Assembly (NCBI GenBank): GCA_024229515.1
Contig: JAAESI010000038.1
Coordinates: forward strand, 1-64,000
DNA: 64,000 bases
Reading direction: 5' to 3'
DNA from: Pseudomonadota bacterium
GTDB taxonomy: Bacteria; Myxococcota_A; UBA796; UBA9615
Position numbers and translations under genes: made by a program. Below the pieces are notes generated by a model. That model saw nothing but the letters and a program-made list of their open reading frames with translations, searched no databases and had not been told where the DNA came from. Below, in pieces: positions 53,841 through 61,699 of the stretch. Position 1 is the first letter of the stretch; the number at the start of each line of letters is the position of its first letter.

Positions 53841-54506
53841 CTAGCCCAGCCCCAACCGCGCGACCACGTAGTCCGCCCACTCCGAGGCTCGGGACGACGG
53901 AAGCTCCTCGATGGACACCCCCAGCAGGTAGCCGGTCGGGCCGTCGCCGACCCAGCGAATGACCCCGAGGAACCCGACGCGCGGGCAGGGGCTCCCCTCG
54001 GGGGGGAGGATCTGCACCCGGCAGCGGGTACCGTCGCGCAGCGGCCGGTCCGACGCGATCCGAACCCCGCTTGCGCTGACCTCTTCCAGGCTTCCTTTCC
54101 AGCGAATGCCGGACCCGGGCGACAGCTCGACGGGGATCAGCTCGACCAACGCCCGGACCTCGCGGATCCGCTGACGTCGACCTCCTTCCCACTGCGGCGC
54201 GACCGGCGCGTCTGTCGTCTCCACGGCCCGCATGGGGCCCGTGAGGGTCGCCCCGTAGCCGAACTGCTTCTTCGGTCTACGTTGGAGGGTGAGGGCACGC
54301 ACCAGCGACGCCTCGACCTCCACGCGTTCGCCGTCGGGCCGGCGGAATTCCAGCCTCATCCGGATGCCTGGCTCGAGCTCTTCGTCACTGACGAAGCCCG
54401 CGCCGTTGTTCGTGAGATCACGCATCCAGCCACGGATGGCGGCGCCACCGTGTCGGACGAGCAGCGGTCCCTCGCATGCTCTGCGAGGGGATTTTCGTCT
54501 CTCCAT
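53841..54506 (-). CDS. Tandem PilZ-domain protein
   Basis: The 221-residue protein has two PilZ-like halves. The first begins RRKSPRRACEG and DLTNNGAGF; the second begins GRRQRIRE with SLEEVSASGVRI. The RxxxR plus (D/N)xSxxG pairs are the cyclic-di-GMP binding motif; the second copy fits better, while the first is slightly degenerate (NNG in place of xSxxG). PilZ proteins relay c-di-GMP signals to motility, polysaccharide or pili. No obvious partner is adjacent. Confidence 0.85.
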   Translation of the reverse strand: MERRKSPRRACEGPLLVRHGGAAIRGWMRDLTNNGAGFVSDEELEPGIRMRLEFRRPDGERVEVEASLVRALTLQRRPKKQFGYGATLTGPMRAVETTDAPVAPQWEGGRRQRIREVRALVELIPVELSPGSGIRWKGSLEEVSASGVRIASDRPLRDGTRCRVQILPPEGSPCPRVGFLGVIRWVGDGPTGYLLGVSIEELPSSRASEWADYVVARLGLG

Positions 54507-54598
54507 GCCTGCCTCGGCCCCAGTTCGAGGAATGGCTCCTAACTGACAAGGTATCGCAGGTCAGTCCACCGAATCCAGGGGAGATGCCGGGAAAACTC

Positions 54599-55123
54599 CT
54601 ACTCGGCCAGGCGGGGCAGCAGCTCGATGAAGTTGCAGGGTCGGAAGCGAACATCCAGTTGGCTCGCGAGGATGCCGTCCCAGGCGTCCTTGCAGGCGCC
54701 GGTGCTGCCCGGCATCGCGAAGATCAGCGTCTTGCCGGCGAGCCCGCCGAGCGCCCGACTCTGGATCGTGGACGTCCCGATCTTGGGGTAGCTGATCCAG
54801 CGGAACAGCTCGCCGAAGCCAGGAATCTCCTTGGTGAGCACCCGCTGCACCGCTTCGGGGGTGACGTCGCGCCCGGTGATGCCGGTGCCGCCCGTCGTCA
54901 GGATCACGTCGATGGAGTCGTCGGCGACCCAGGTGCGCAGCTGCGCCTCCAGGAGGTCCGTGTCGTCCTTCACGATCACCTTGGCGGCGATCCGGTGACC
55001 CAGCCCCTGGGCCCGCTCGACCAGCGTGCGGCCGGAGGTGTCGGTCTCGTCGGTGCGGGTATCGGAGACCGTCAGCACCGCAATGCCGACCGGTCGGAAC
55101 TCTCGACTCGTATCGATGGTCAT
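54599..55123 (-). CDS. moaB: MoaB/MogA-family molybdenum cofactor protein
   Basis: The 174-residue protein shows the molybdopterin-binding fold motifs TTGGTGITGRDVTPEA and FAMPGSTGACKDAWDGI, with VSDTRTDETDTSG near the N-terminus. MoaB/MogA proteins bind or adenylylate molybdopterin in cofactor synthesis. The start is ATG 55123 (MTIDTSREF); upstream extension overlaps the divergent gene start. No other moa gene is in the window. Redox enzymes elsewhere in the genome would use the product. Confidence 0.9.
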   Translation of the reverse strand: MTIDTSREFRPVGIAVLTVSDTRTDETDTSGRTLVERAQGLGHRIAAKVIVKDDTDLLEAQLRTWVADDSIDVILTTGGTGITGRDVTPEAVQRVLTKEIPGFGELFRWISYPKIGTSTIQSRALGGLAGKTLIFAMPGSTGACKDAWDGILASQLDVRFRPCNFIELLPRLAE

Positions 55124-55152
55124 AGTGGGAGGGAGGGTAGTCTTTGAGGCCG

Positions 55153-57381
55153 ATGCGAGCACTCCTGGTGGCCCTGTTCCTGATGATCTTGTCGTCCCCG
55201 GCCGCGGCCGAGGTGACGGTCGCGGTGCTGGAGTTCACCAACGGTTCCGCCGACGCCGAGCTTGCGCCGCTGGGCAAGGGGCTCCAGTCGATGCTCACGA
55301 CCGACCTCAGCGCGGTCGCCGCGATCAAGCTCGTCGAGCGGTCCCGCCTGCGGGAGATCCAGGACGAGATCGCGCTGGGCGAAGGCGGCGCCGTCGACCC
55401 CGCCACGGCCACCCGCTTCGGCAAGCTCGCGGGCGCCTCCCACCTGCTCGCGGGCAGCTTCACGGTGCTCGGCGACACCATGCGCCTGGACGCGCGCCTG
55501 TTCGACGTCGAGGACGGCTCGGTCACCCTCGGTGAAGAGATCACGGGCGAGACCGAGGCCTTCTTCGAGCTCGAGAAGGAGCTCGTGCGCAACCTCATCG
55601 GGTCGCTCGGCTTGTCCCTGGCGGCCCGGGAACGCGCCGCCGTGGCCCGGATCCACACCGCCGATTTCGGCGCCTTCAGCTCGTTCAGCCAGGGCATCGA
55701 CCTGTTCGACCGCGAGGACTACGACGACGCCCTCGCCCGCCTCCGGGAGGCCGCCGCCGCCGACGAGGACTTCAAGCTCGCCCGCGTCACCCTCGGCGAG
55801 TACGAACGCATCATCGGGGAGCTGCGCACCCGCAGCGACGAGCTCGCCGCCGCCCGGGAGCAGCTGCGCCGGCTGGAGAAGCTGCAGGCCGCGCAAGCCG
55901 ACGCCCGGATCGTCGCCCGCCTGTTCGAGAAGGCCTCCGCCATGGGTCCGCAGGCCCAGCGGGAACGGCTGACGGCGCTGTACTTGCTGACCATCGCCTA
56001 CGCCAACCTGGGCCGAAACCGGGGCAAGCTCGGGGAGCTCCGGCGGGCCGAGGACCAGTGGGCGATGGCGCGCACCGCCGACACCCTGGCGGCGAGCTAC
56101 TACAGCGAGGCTCGGGCGCTGTGGCCGGCCGTGCCGTTGGTCATCGATGGCGACCGCTTCTACCGAGGGCTGCCCGAGGAGGAGACGTTCGACGCCGACT
56201 TCGCCGAGGCGGTCGAGTACCTCTGGGACGACGACCAGGGCCACCCCGACAACCGCAAGAACGCGCTCGTGGATCCGCTCCGCTGGCCGCGCACCCTCGC
56301 CGCCATGCTCCACCTGGATCGCGCCGAGGAGGTGCGGCTGCGCGAGGAGTTGATCGACGCGGGGATGAAGCTCGACCCCGGCGACTTCTGGCGCAAGGAG
56401 CAGAAGGAGACGCTGTCCGAGGAGCTTCGCGAGGTCCTCCGGCTGGACGAATCCACCGCCTTGCTGACGCGCGACGTCGCTGGGGAGGAGAACCCGTACG
56501 TGCTCGAGGGGGTCGCCCGCGAAGTCGAGCGCAACCGCGACTACGAGCGGCTGCTGCAGTCCGCCAAGGACGCGGTGCTGGTGCGGGAGTGGATCCTCGG
56601 CGCCCAGGCCGACGGCTGGTCCCAGGGGCCCATCGTCAAGCAGGCCGAAGAGCACTTCCTGGGGGCGTCCGTCGATCCGGAGGGGCTCAAGCTCCTGGAC
56701 CGCATCCGCTCCGACAACTTCGACGACGAGAAGTACCTGATCCTCGGGGGCCACCCGATGTGGACGCTCCAGGCGGCGTGGTGGCTGCGCTCCGGCCCCC
56801 GCACCGACGCCCGGCGGTTCGACGCCCTCCGGTACTACAAGGACCGGGACAGCAACGTCGAGACCGACACCGTCGCGCTGCTCGATGGCGTGCCCCGGGA
56901 GGACGTGACGGCCGCGTTCGAGGTTGACTTCGCCCGCCCCGACGATCTGAACAACAGCCGGATCGAATCGGACGGCTGGACCGAGGCGCGCCCCCACTTC
57001 GGCTTCGTCTTCGGTGTGCGCGACGTGCGCGTCGACAAGGGCAAGGACGCCGCCGGCGAGTCCGTGCTGAACCGCCCCACGACCCAGTGGATGGTCGTGC
57101 TGACCGACACCGAGGTGCAGCTGATCCGCATGACGGAGACGGTGCGAGGCTCCTACGACCGCAAGGACGGCTGGGACGAGCAGGTGCTCGGGCGGAGTGC
57201 GATCAAGTGGCCGCGAGGGAAGTCCGCCAAGGTCACGATCAAGGTCGACGGGCGCGCCGTGAAGGTCACCGTGGCGGGCAAGAACCACACGTTCGAGGCC
57301 CCCGCGGAGCGCTCCGGCTTCTACGGCTTCCAGTGGCGTGGCCTGGGCTACGTGCAGCTCGCCGCGGTGCGGATCGAGTGA
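55153..57381 (+). CDS. CsgG/FlgO-like exported protein with TPR-like region
   Basis: The 742-residue protein has a signal peptide (LLVALFLMILSSPAAAEV) and an N-terminal CsgG/FlgO-like domain (VAVLEFTNGS, LSAVAAIKLVERSRLREI, ATRFGKLAGASHLLAGSF). Helical TPR-like segments and a beta-rich C-terminal domain (KVTIKVDGRAVKVTVAGK) follow. CsgG-like domains assist assembly or secretion at the outer membrane. ATG 55153 is preferred to the TTG at 55144. It is divergent from moaB with about 29 bp between. Confidence 0.8.
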   Translation: MRALLVALFLMILSSPAAAEVTVAVLEFTNGSADAELAPLGKGLQSMLTTDLSAVAAIKLVERSRLREIQDEIALGEGGAVDPATATRFGKLAGASHLLAGSFTVLGDTMRLDARLFDVEDGSVTLGEEITGETEAFFELEKELVRNLIGSLGLSLAARERAAVARIHTADFGAFSSFSQGIDLFDREDYDDALARLREAAAADEDFKLARVTLGEYERIIGELRTRSDELAAAREQLRRLEKLQAAQADARIVARLFEKASAMGPQAQRERLTALYLLTIAYANLGRNRGKLGELRRAEDQWAMARTADTLAASYYSEARALWPAVPLVIDGDRFYRGLPEEETFDADFAEAVEYLWDDDQGHPDNRKNALVDPLRWPRTLAAMLHLDRAEEVRLREELIDAGMKLDPGDFWRKEQKETLSEELREVLRLDESTALLTRDVAGEENPYVLEGVAREVERNRDYERLLQSAKDAVLVREWILGAQADGWSQGPIVKQAEEHFLGASVDPEGLKLLDRIRSDNFDDEKYLILGGHPMWTLQAAWWLRSGPRTDARRFDALRYYKDRDSNVETDTVALLDGVPREDVTAAFEVDFARPDDLNNSRIESDGWTEARPHFGFVFGVRDVRVDKGKDAAGESVLNRPTTQWMVVLTDTEVQLIRMTETVRGSYDRKDGWDEQVLGRSAIKWPRGKSAKVTIKVDGRAVKVTVAGKNHTFEAPAERSGFYGFQWRGLGYVQLAAVRIE

Positions 57382-57382
57382 C

Positions 57383-58063
57383 CTAGAAGCGGACTACGAA
57401 GGAGCCCAGGCCGACCGTCACGCTCGCCCCGCGGAACCGATGGTAGGTCCCGTCGTCGCCGTGACGCGCCTCGAGTTGCTTGGCGAAGACGCCGTAGGCC
57501 ACGGACGCGTGCCCCAGGAAGGGGATCGGGGCGAACGCCATCCCCCCCAGGAACGCCGTCACGCCCGCGGTCGCGGGGGCCAACGCGGTCAGCAGCGTCG
57601 CGAGCAGCCCCAGCCCCAGCGCCGTCCACGCGTTCACGGCCTGTTGCTTCCGAAACCGAGCGATGGCGTACCGGAGGTTCGAGTTGCTGTTGACGATGTC
57701 GAAGGCGACGGCGAACGTCGGCCAGATGCCCAGCGACATGGCCCAGCTCGCGAGGCCCATGGGGAGGGCGAAGTACAGGAGCACGTAGCCGGTGCCGTTG
57801 GCCGCTTCGAGGCCGCCCCCGAGCCCCAGCAGCGTCGCCCCGGTCAGCAGCGGAGCGATCTGCCCGCCCCAGGCCCACGCCCTCATGTGGGTCTCCAGCA
57901 TGCGATGGCTCTGCTTGCGCCAGCCCGCCTGGTGGGTGGGGTCGTTGTCCTCCCGGTCCCATTGGGCGCGGTCGGGGTAGGGGACGCTGTCAGCGTGCGC
58001 GACAGCCGGCAACGCCGTCAGCATCGCGGCCAACGCGACGCATCCCAGCAGCGCGCGAATCAC
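57383..58063 (-). CDS. Exported multi-pass membrane protein
   Basis: The 226-residue protein has a signal peptide (IRALLGCVALAAMLTALPAVAHADS) quoted in parts as ALLGCVALAAML and PAVAHADS, then four to five membrane helices (GGQIAPLLTGATLLGLGG, YVLLYFALPMGLASWAM, LGLLATLLTALA). The start is GTG 58063, giving a 4-bp GTGA overlap with the stop of the upstream small gene. An ATG inside the signal at residue 17 is a weaker option. No family was recognised. Confidence 0.72.
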   Translation of the reverse strand: MIRALLGCVALAAMLTALPAVAHADSVPYPDRAQWDREDNDPTHQAGWRKQSHRMLETHMRAWAWGGQIAPLLTGATLLGLGGGLEAANGTGYVLLYFALPMGLASWAMSLGIWPTFAVAFDIVNSNSNLRYAIARFRKQQAVNAWTALGLGLLATLLTALAPATAGVTAFLGGMAFAPIPFLGHASVAYGVFAKQLEARHGDDGTYHRFRGASVTVGLGSFVVRF

Positions 58064-58431
58064 TTCTTGCCGAAGACTTTTCGAAGCAGCCCGCTGCCGG
58101 GCTTGTCGTGCCGTCCGCTGGTTCGCCCCCCGTCGAGCCGGATCGAGGCCTCGCCGGTCGGCTTCTTCTGCCTGGCGCTGCCCTGCCACCCGCCGAAACG
58201 CGCAACCCGCTTGCCCCGTTCGCGTCCGGGGTCCTTGCCGAGGAGCCAGAAGACCTCCGAGAAGGCCGCATGCTCGGTCAGCCGCTTCCACTCGCCGTCC
58301 ACGTCGCGGAACTCGCATCGGGGCTGAAGCTCGCCTCCGAAGATCTTCTGCCGCACCATGTAGACGTCGAACGTGCCCAGTTCGAGGCCGGTCGGCTCAC
58401 GAATCTCCAGTTCAATCGGCGGACGCTTCAC
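58060..58431 (-). CDS. Hypothetical basic protein
   Basis: The 123-residue protein starts VKRPPIELEIREPTG (GTG 58431) and ends with a basic, Lys/Arg-rich tail (RHDKPGSGLLRKVFGKK). A WKRLTEHAAFSEVFWLLG segment is predicted helical. No family was recognised. The start could instead be ATG 58467, which lies inside the 35-bp duplication. It is coupled by a 4-bp overlap to the downstream membrane protein gene and divergent from selB. Confidence 0.6.
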   Translation of the reverse strand: MKRPPIELEIREPTGLELGTFDVYMVRQKIFGGELQPRCEFRDVDGEWKRLTEHAAFSEVFWLLGKDPGRERGKRVARFGGWQGSARQKKPTGEASIRLDGGRTSGRHDKPGSGLLRKVFGKK

Positions 58432-58440
58432 ACGGTGATC

Positions 58441-58509
58441 ATAGATGAGTGCTGACTCCCTGATCATCGGAACCCATAGATGAGTGCTGACTCCCTGATC
58501 ATCGGAACC
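58441..58509. repeat. 35-bp tandem duplication covering the selB start
   Basis: ATAGATGAGTGCTGACTCCC and the bases through CATCGGAACC occur at 58441-58474 and again at 58476-58509. The period is exactly 35 bp with no mismatch seen. The second copy contains the true 5' end of selB. The first copy is out of frame with it and creates a short upstream reading frame. Confidence 0.9.
58445..58483 (+). CDS. 12-codon upstream ORF ending in TGA at the selB start
   Basis: ATG at 58445 opens MSADSLIIGTHR and then TGA at 58481-58483. The TGA overlaps the selB ATG (58480-58482) as ATGA, the classic coupling geometry. It arises from the 35-bp duplication. There is no obvious Shine-Dalgarno before it, so whether it is translated is unknown. 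Confidence 0.4.
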   Translation: MSADSLIIGTHR

Positions 58510-60435
58510 GCCGGCCACATCGATCACGGCAAGACCACGTTGGTGCGCGCCATGACGGGCGTGGACACCGATCGGCTCGACGAAGAGAAGCGTCGAGGAA
58601 TCACCATCGTGCTCGGTTTTGCCCCAATCACACTGCCCGGCGGGCAGGTCGCGGGGGTCGTGGACGTGCCCGGCCACGAGAAGTTCGTGCGCACCATGGT
58701 GGCCGGCGCTGGCGGCGTCGATGTGGGCCTCCTGGTGGTCTCCGCGGAGGAAGGGGTGATGCCCCAGACCCGCGAGCACGTCGAGATCCTCGCCATGCTC
58801 GGCGTGCCGGAGCTGGTGGTGGCGCTGACCCGGGCCGATCTGGTCGACGACGAGCTCATCGAGCTGGCCGATCTGGACGTCCGCGAGCTCCTCGAAGGCA
58901 CGCCCTGGCCCGAGGCGCCGATCATTCCGACCTCCGGAATCACCGGCGAGGGGGTCGAGGCGGCCCGGGAAGCGCTCGCGGAAGCGGCCGGCCGCCTGCC
59001 CGCGCGTCGCTCCACCGACGTCTTCCGCCTCCCCGTGGATCGGAGCTTCTCGATCCGCGGCTTCGGCACGGTGGCCACCGGCACCACCCGCGACGGCACC
59101 CTCAAGCCGGGTCAGACCCTGGAGGTCCTCCCGGGCCGGCGCAGCGTGCGCGTGCGCGGCGTTCAGGTGCACGGCGCCGACGCGGACGAAGTCGGGCGCG
59201 GCACCCGCGTGGCGATCAACCTCCAGGGGGTCGAAGGCGCGGCCGTGCCCGCGGGCGCGTGGCTCGCGACCCCCAAGGCGCTGGCCTGCTCCGACCGCAT
59301 CGACGTCGGGTTCACGCTCCTGGAGTCGGCGCCTCGGCCGCTCCCCAACAACGCCCGCGTCCGCTTCCTCGTGGGCACCGCGGAGCTGCTGGCGGTGGTC
59401 CGACTCATGGATCCGGACGGCGGCCCCGCCCCCGAGCAGATCGAACCCGGAGGCCGCGGGCTCGCCCAGCTGGCGCTGGAGGAAGAGACCGGCGCGGTCG
59501 CCGGCGATCGCTTCGTGCTGCGCGCGGAGTCCCCGATGGTGACCATCGGCGGGGGCACGATCCTGGACCCCGAACCACCCCTGCTGCGCCGTCGGGAGCG
59601 GCCCGCCGCCGGTCGACTGCTCGGCGTGCTTCAGGACCGCGGCGCCTCCGGGCAAGACCGGTTCGTCGCCTTCCTCCGTCGGGCCGAGGGGAGGGCGGTG
59701 GACCTCCACGAGCTTCGCCGCCGGCTCCCCCCCTCGGTCGGGGACGTGCGCACGGTGGCGCTCACGGCGGTCGAAGCGGGGGAGGCCGTGGCGCTGACGT
59801 CGGAGCCGCCGTCGTGGACCTGGACCGGCGCCGCCGCCCGGTGGGTGGAGCCGACCCGTGCAGTCATCGCCGCCCACCACGCCGAGCACCCGCTCCTGAA
59901 CGGGCCGCTGCTCGCGGAGGTGCGCCAGGCCCTCCTCCCCCCGCCCGGCGATCGCGTCTTCGCGGCCCTCGTGGGGGAGCTCGAAGCGGCCGCGGAGGTG
60001 GAGCGGCGGGGCGACCGGCTGGCGCTCCCGGACCACTCTGCGGCCCCCTCCTCGGAGCATCGGACGGCGCTGGATGCCCTCGTCGCCGCGCTCGCCGAGG
60101 GAGGAGCGCATCCCCCCAAGCTGGCCGACGCCGTCTACGGCCTGAGGCTCCCCCCCGACGGCCTCGGCTGGCTCGTCGACGAGGGCGAGGTCCACCGCGT
60201 CGCGGACGACTACTACGTGGCTCGGGCCCCGTTCGAGGCTCTCGTCGGCCGGCTCGCTGCCCACGCCGAGGCGGGCGACGGCTACGTGACGACGCAGGCG
60301 TTCAAGGAGATCAGCGGCCTCACCCGCCGCCACGCGATCCCCTTCCTAGAGTACCTCGACCGCACCCGCCTGACCTCGCGCACCCCCGACGGCCGGGTCT
60401 TCAAACGCCTGCCTGAGGGGTGGGGGACTTCCTGA
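58480..60435 (+). CDS. selB: Selenocysteine-specific elongation factor SelB
   Basis: The 651-residue GTPase has G1 GHIDHGKT (residues 12-19), the switch region RRGITIVLGF, DVPGHEKF and TRADL (NKxD equivalent), followed by EF-Tu-like beta domains (RSFSIRGFGTVATGT). The C-terminal winged-helix part ends in TTQAFKEISGLTRRHAIPF and LEYLDRTRLTSR, typical of SelB domain IV. SelB delivers Sec-tRNA to UGA codons with a SECIS element. selA, selC and selD are not in the window. The start ATG overlaps a short upstream ORF's TGA. Confidence 0.92.
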   Translation: MSADSLIIGTAGHIDHGKTTLVRAMTGVDTDRLDEEKRRGITIVLGFAPITLPGGQVAGVVDVPGHEKFVRTMVAGAGGVDVGLLVVSAEEGVMPQTREHVEILAMLGVPELVVALTRADLVDDELIELADLDVRELLEGTPWPEAPIIPTSGITGEGVEAAREALAEAAGRLPARRSTDVFRLPVDRSFSIRGFGTVATGTTRDGTLKPGQTLEVLPGRRSVRVRGVQVHGADADEVGRGTRVAINLQGVEGAAVPAGAWLATPKALACSDRIDVGFTLLESAPRPLPNNARVRFLVGTAELLAVVRLMDPDGGPAPEQIEPGGRGLAQLALEEETGAVAGDRFVLRAESPMVTIGGGTILDPEPPLLRRRERPAAGRLLGVLQDRGASGQDRFVAFLRRAEGRAVDLHELRRRLPPSVGDVRTVALTAVEAGEAVALTSEPPSWTWTGAAARWVEPTRAVIAAHHAEHPLLNGPLLAEVRQALLPPPGDRVFAALVGELEAAAEVERRGDRLALPDHSAAPSSEHRTALDALVAALAEGGAHPPKLADAVYGLRLPPDGLGWLVDEGEVHRVADDYYVARAPFEALVGRLAAHAEAGDGYVTTQAFKEISGLTRRHAIPFLEYLDRTRLTSRTPDGRVFKRLPEGWGTS

Positions 60436-60551
60436 TCCGTGTGACGGGGGGTCCGATCCCTGTGGCATCCGCCCGTGGTAGATTCCATCCGCCTCAGATA
60501 CGCCCTAGGTGGGGATTTGAGGGCCACACGCGGTGGCAGGAGCAGCAGCCA

Positions 60552-61682
60552 GTGACGAGTCCTACGGGTCTTCGAATTGTGGCGCCCTTGATCGGTTTGA
60601 TCGGCGTCCTCATCCCTCAACTCGTCTTCGCGCAAGCGGAGGGCATCCTCGACGTCAAATGCAACGTCGACGGGGCCGTCGTGTTTGTCGACGGCGAGCT
60701 CCTCGGTGAAGCGCCGATCGTCGAGATCATCGCCGCCGGGCCTCACAAGATCGAGGTTCAGCGCGAGGCCTTCGCAACGCACAAGGAGTCGATCAACCTC
60801 CCCGCCGACGCCACCGTCGAGGTCATCGCGACCTTGCAGCGGGTGCTCCCGGGCCTGGAGGTCGAGACCGACGTCGCGACCGCTCGAATCCTGCTGGACG
60901 GCGAGGAGATCGGGCAGGGCTCGACCATCCTCGATCCCGTCGAGCCCGGCTCCCACACGCTGGTGGTCGAAGGCGGCGAGTTCGGCCGCTACGAAGGCAA
61001 GATCGAGCTCCCCGAAGTGCGGATGACGCCGGTGCGGGTCATGCTCCGCGGCTCCCTCGGCACCTTGACCGTCAACACCACCCCCGAGGGCGCCTCCGTC
61101 GCCGTCGACGGGCGAAGCTACGGCCAGACCCCCGCCACCATCGACCCGATTCAGCCCGGTCAGCGCGGCGTGCGCATCACCAAGGACGGCCACTCCGAGG
61201 TCATCCAGTCGGTCCAGATCGAAGAGGGCGTGCCCACGGCGATCGACGTCACGCTCGTGCCCGAAGGCGGAATGCTTGAGATCAAGCCGTCGCCGCGGGA
61301 CGCGATGGTCTACGTCAACGGCGTGCAGTTGGGCGAAGGCAAGCAGGTCCTGGGCCCACTGAAGCCGGGCACCTACTCCATCCGCGCCACCTACCCCGGG
61401 CATGCCGACTTCGTGCAGCCGGCGGTCGTGGACGCCAGCGGCAAGACCCGCGTCGCGGCGCGGCTCCAGAGCTTCAACCTGTCCGGCGGGGTCGCGCAGG
61501 CGACCACCAAGCCGGTGCATCAGCGCCCCGGCTTCTGGGCAGGCATCGGGGGCGGCGCCGCCGCTGTCGCCGCCGGCATCATCATCACCGCGGTCGCGGT
61601 CAACCAAACCACCGATCCCGGGCCGACCATCATTCCCGGAACAGATCCTCCGTCCACGACCTACACGTGGGCGCTGCCGTAG
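60552..61682 (+). CDS. PEGA-domain protein with membrane segments
   Basis: The 376-residue protein has an N-terminal membrane/signal segment (IVAPLIGLIGVLIPQLVFAQA), then about four PEGA repeats with patterns such as AVVFVDGELLGEAPI, ARILLDGEEIGQGS, ASVAVDGRSYGQTPA and AMVYVNGVQLGEGK. A C-terminal helix (GGGAAAVAAGIIITAVAV) follows. PEGA domains are surface or periplasmic repeats common in Myxococcota. The start is GTG 60552, with AGGAG ten bases upstream; the longer frame to 60420 lacks such a site. It is followed after 17 bp by the Asp-rich lipoprotein gene. Confidence 0.82.
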   Translation: MTSPTGLRIVAPLIGLIGVLIPQLVFAQAEGILDVKCNVDGAVVFVDGELLGEAPIVEIIAAGPHKIEVQREAFATHKESINLPADATVEVIATLQRVLPGLEVETDVATARILLDGEEIGQGSTILDPVEPGSHTLVVEGGEFGRYEGKIELPEVRMTPVRVMLRGSLGTLTVNTTPEGASVAVDGRSYGQTPATIDPIQPGQRGVRITKDGHSEVIQSVQIEEGVPTAIDVTLVPEGGMLEIKPSPRDAMVYVNGVQLGEGKQVLGPLKPGTYSIRATYPGHADFVQPAVVDASGKTRVAARLQSFNLSGGVAQATTKPVHQRPGFWAGIGGGAAAVAAGIIITAVAVNQTTDPGPTIIPGTDPPSTTYTWALP

Positions 61683-61699
61683 CCGGGAGGATGACAAAG

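Noticed and set aside
58480..60435. Selenoprotein genes with in-frame TGA in this window
   Set aside because: selB is present, but I found no gene where a TGA is bridged by conserved sequence followed by a SECIS-like hairpin.
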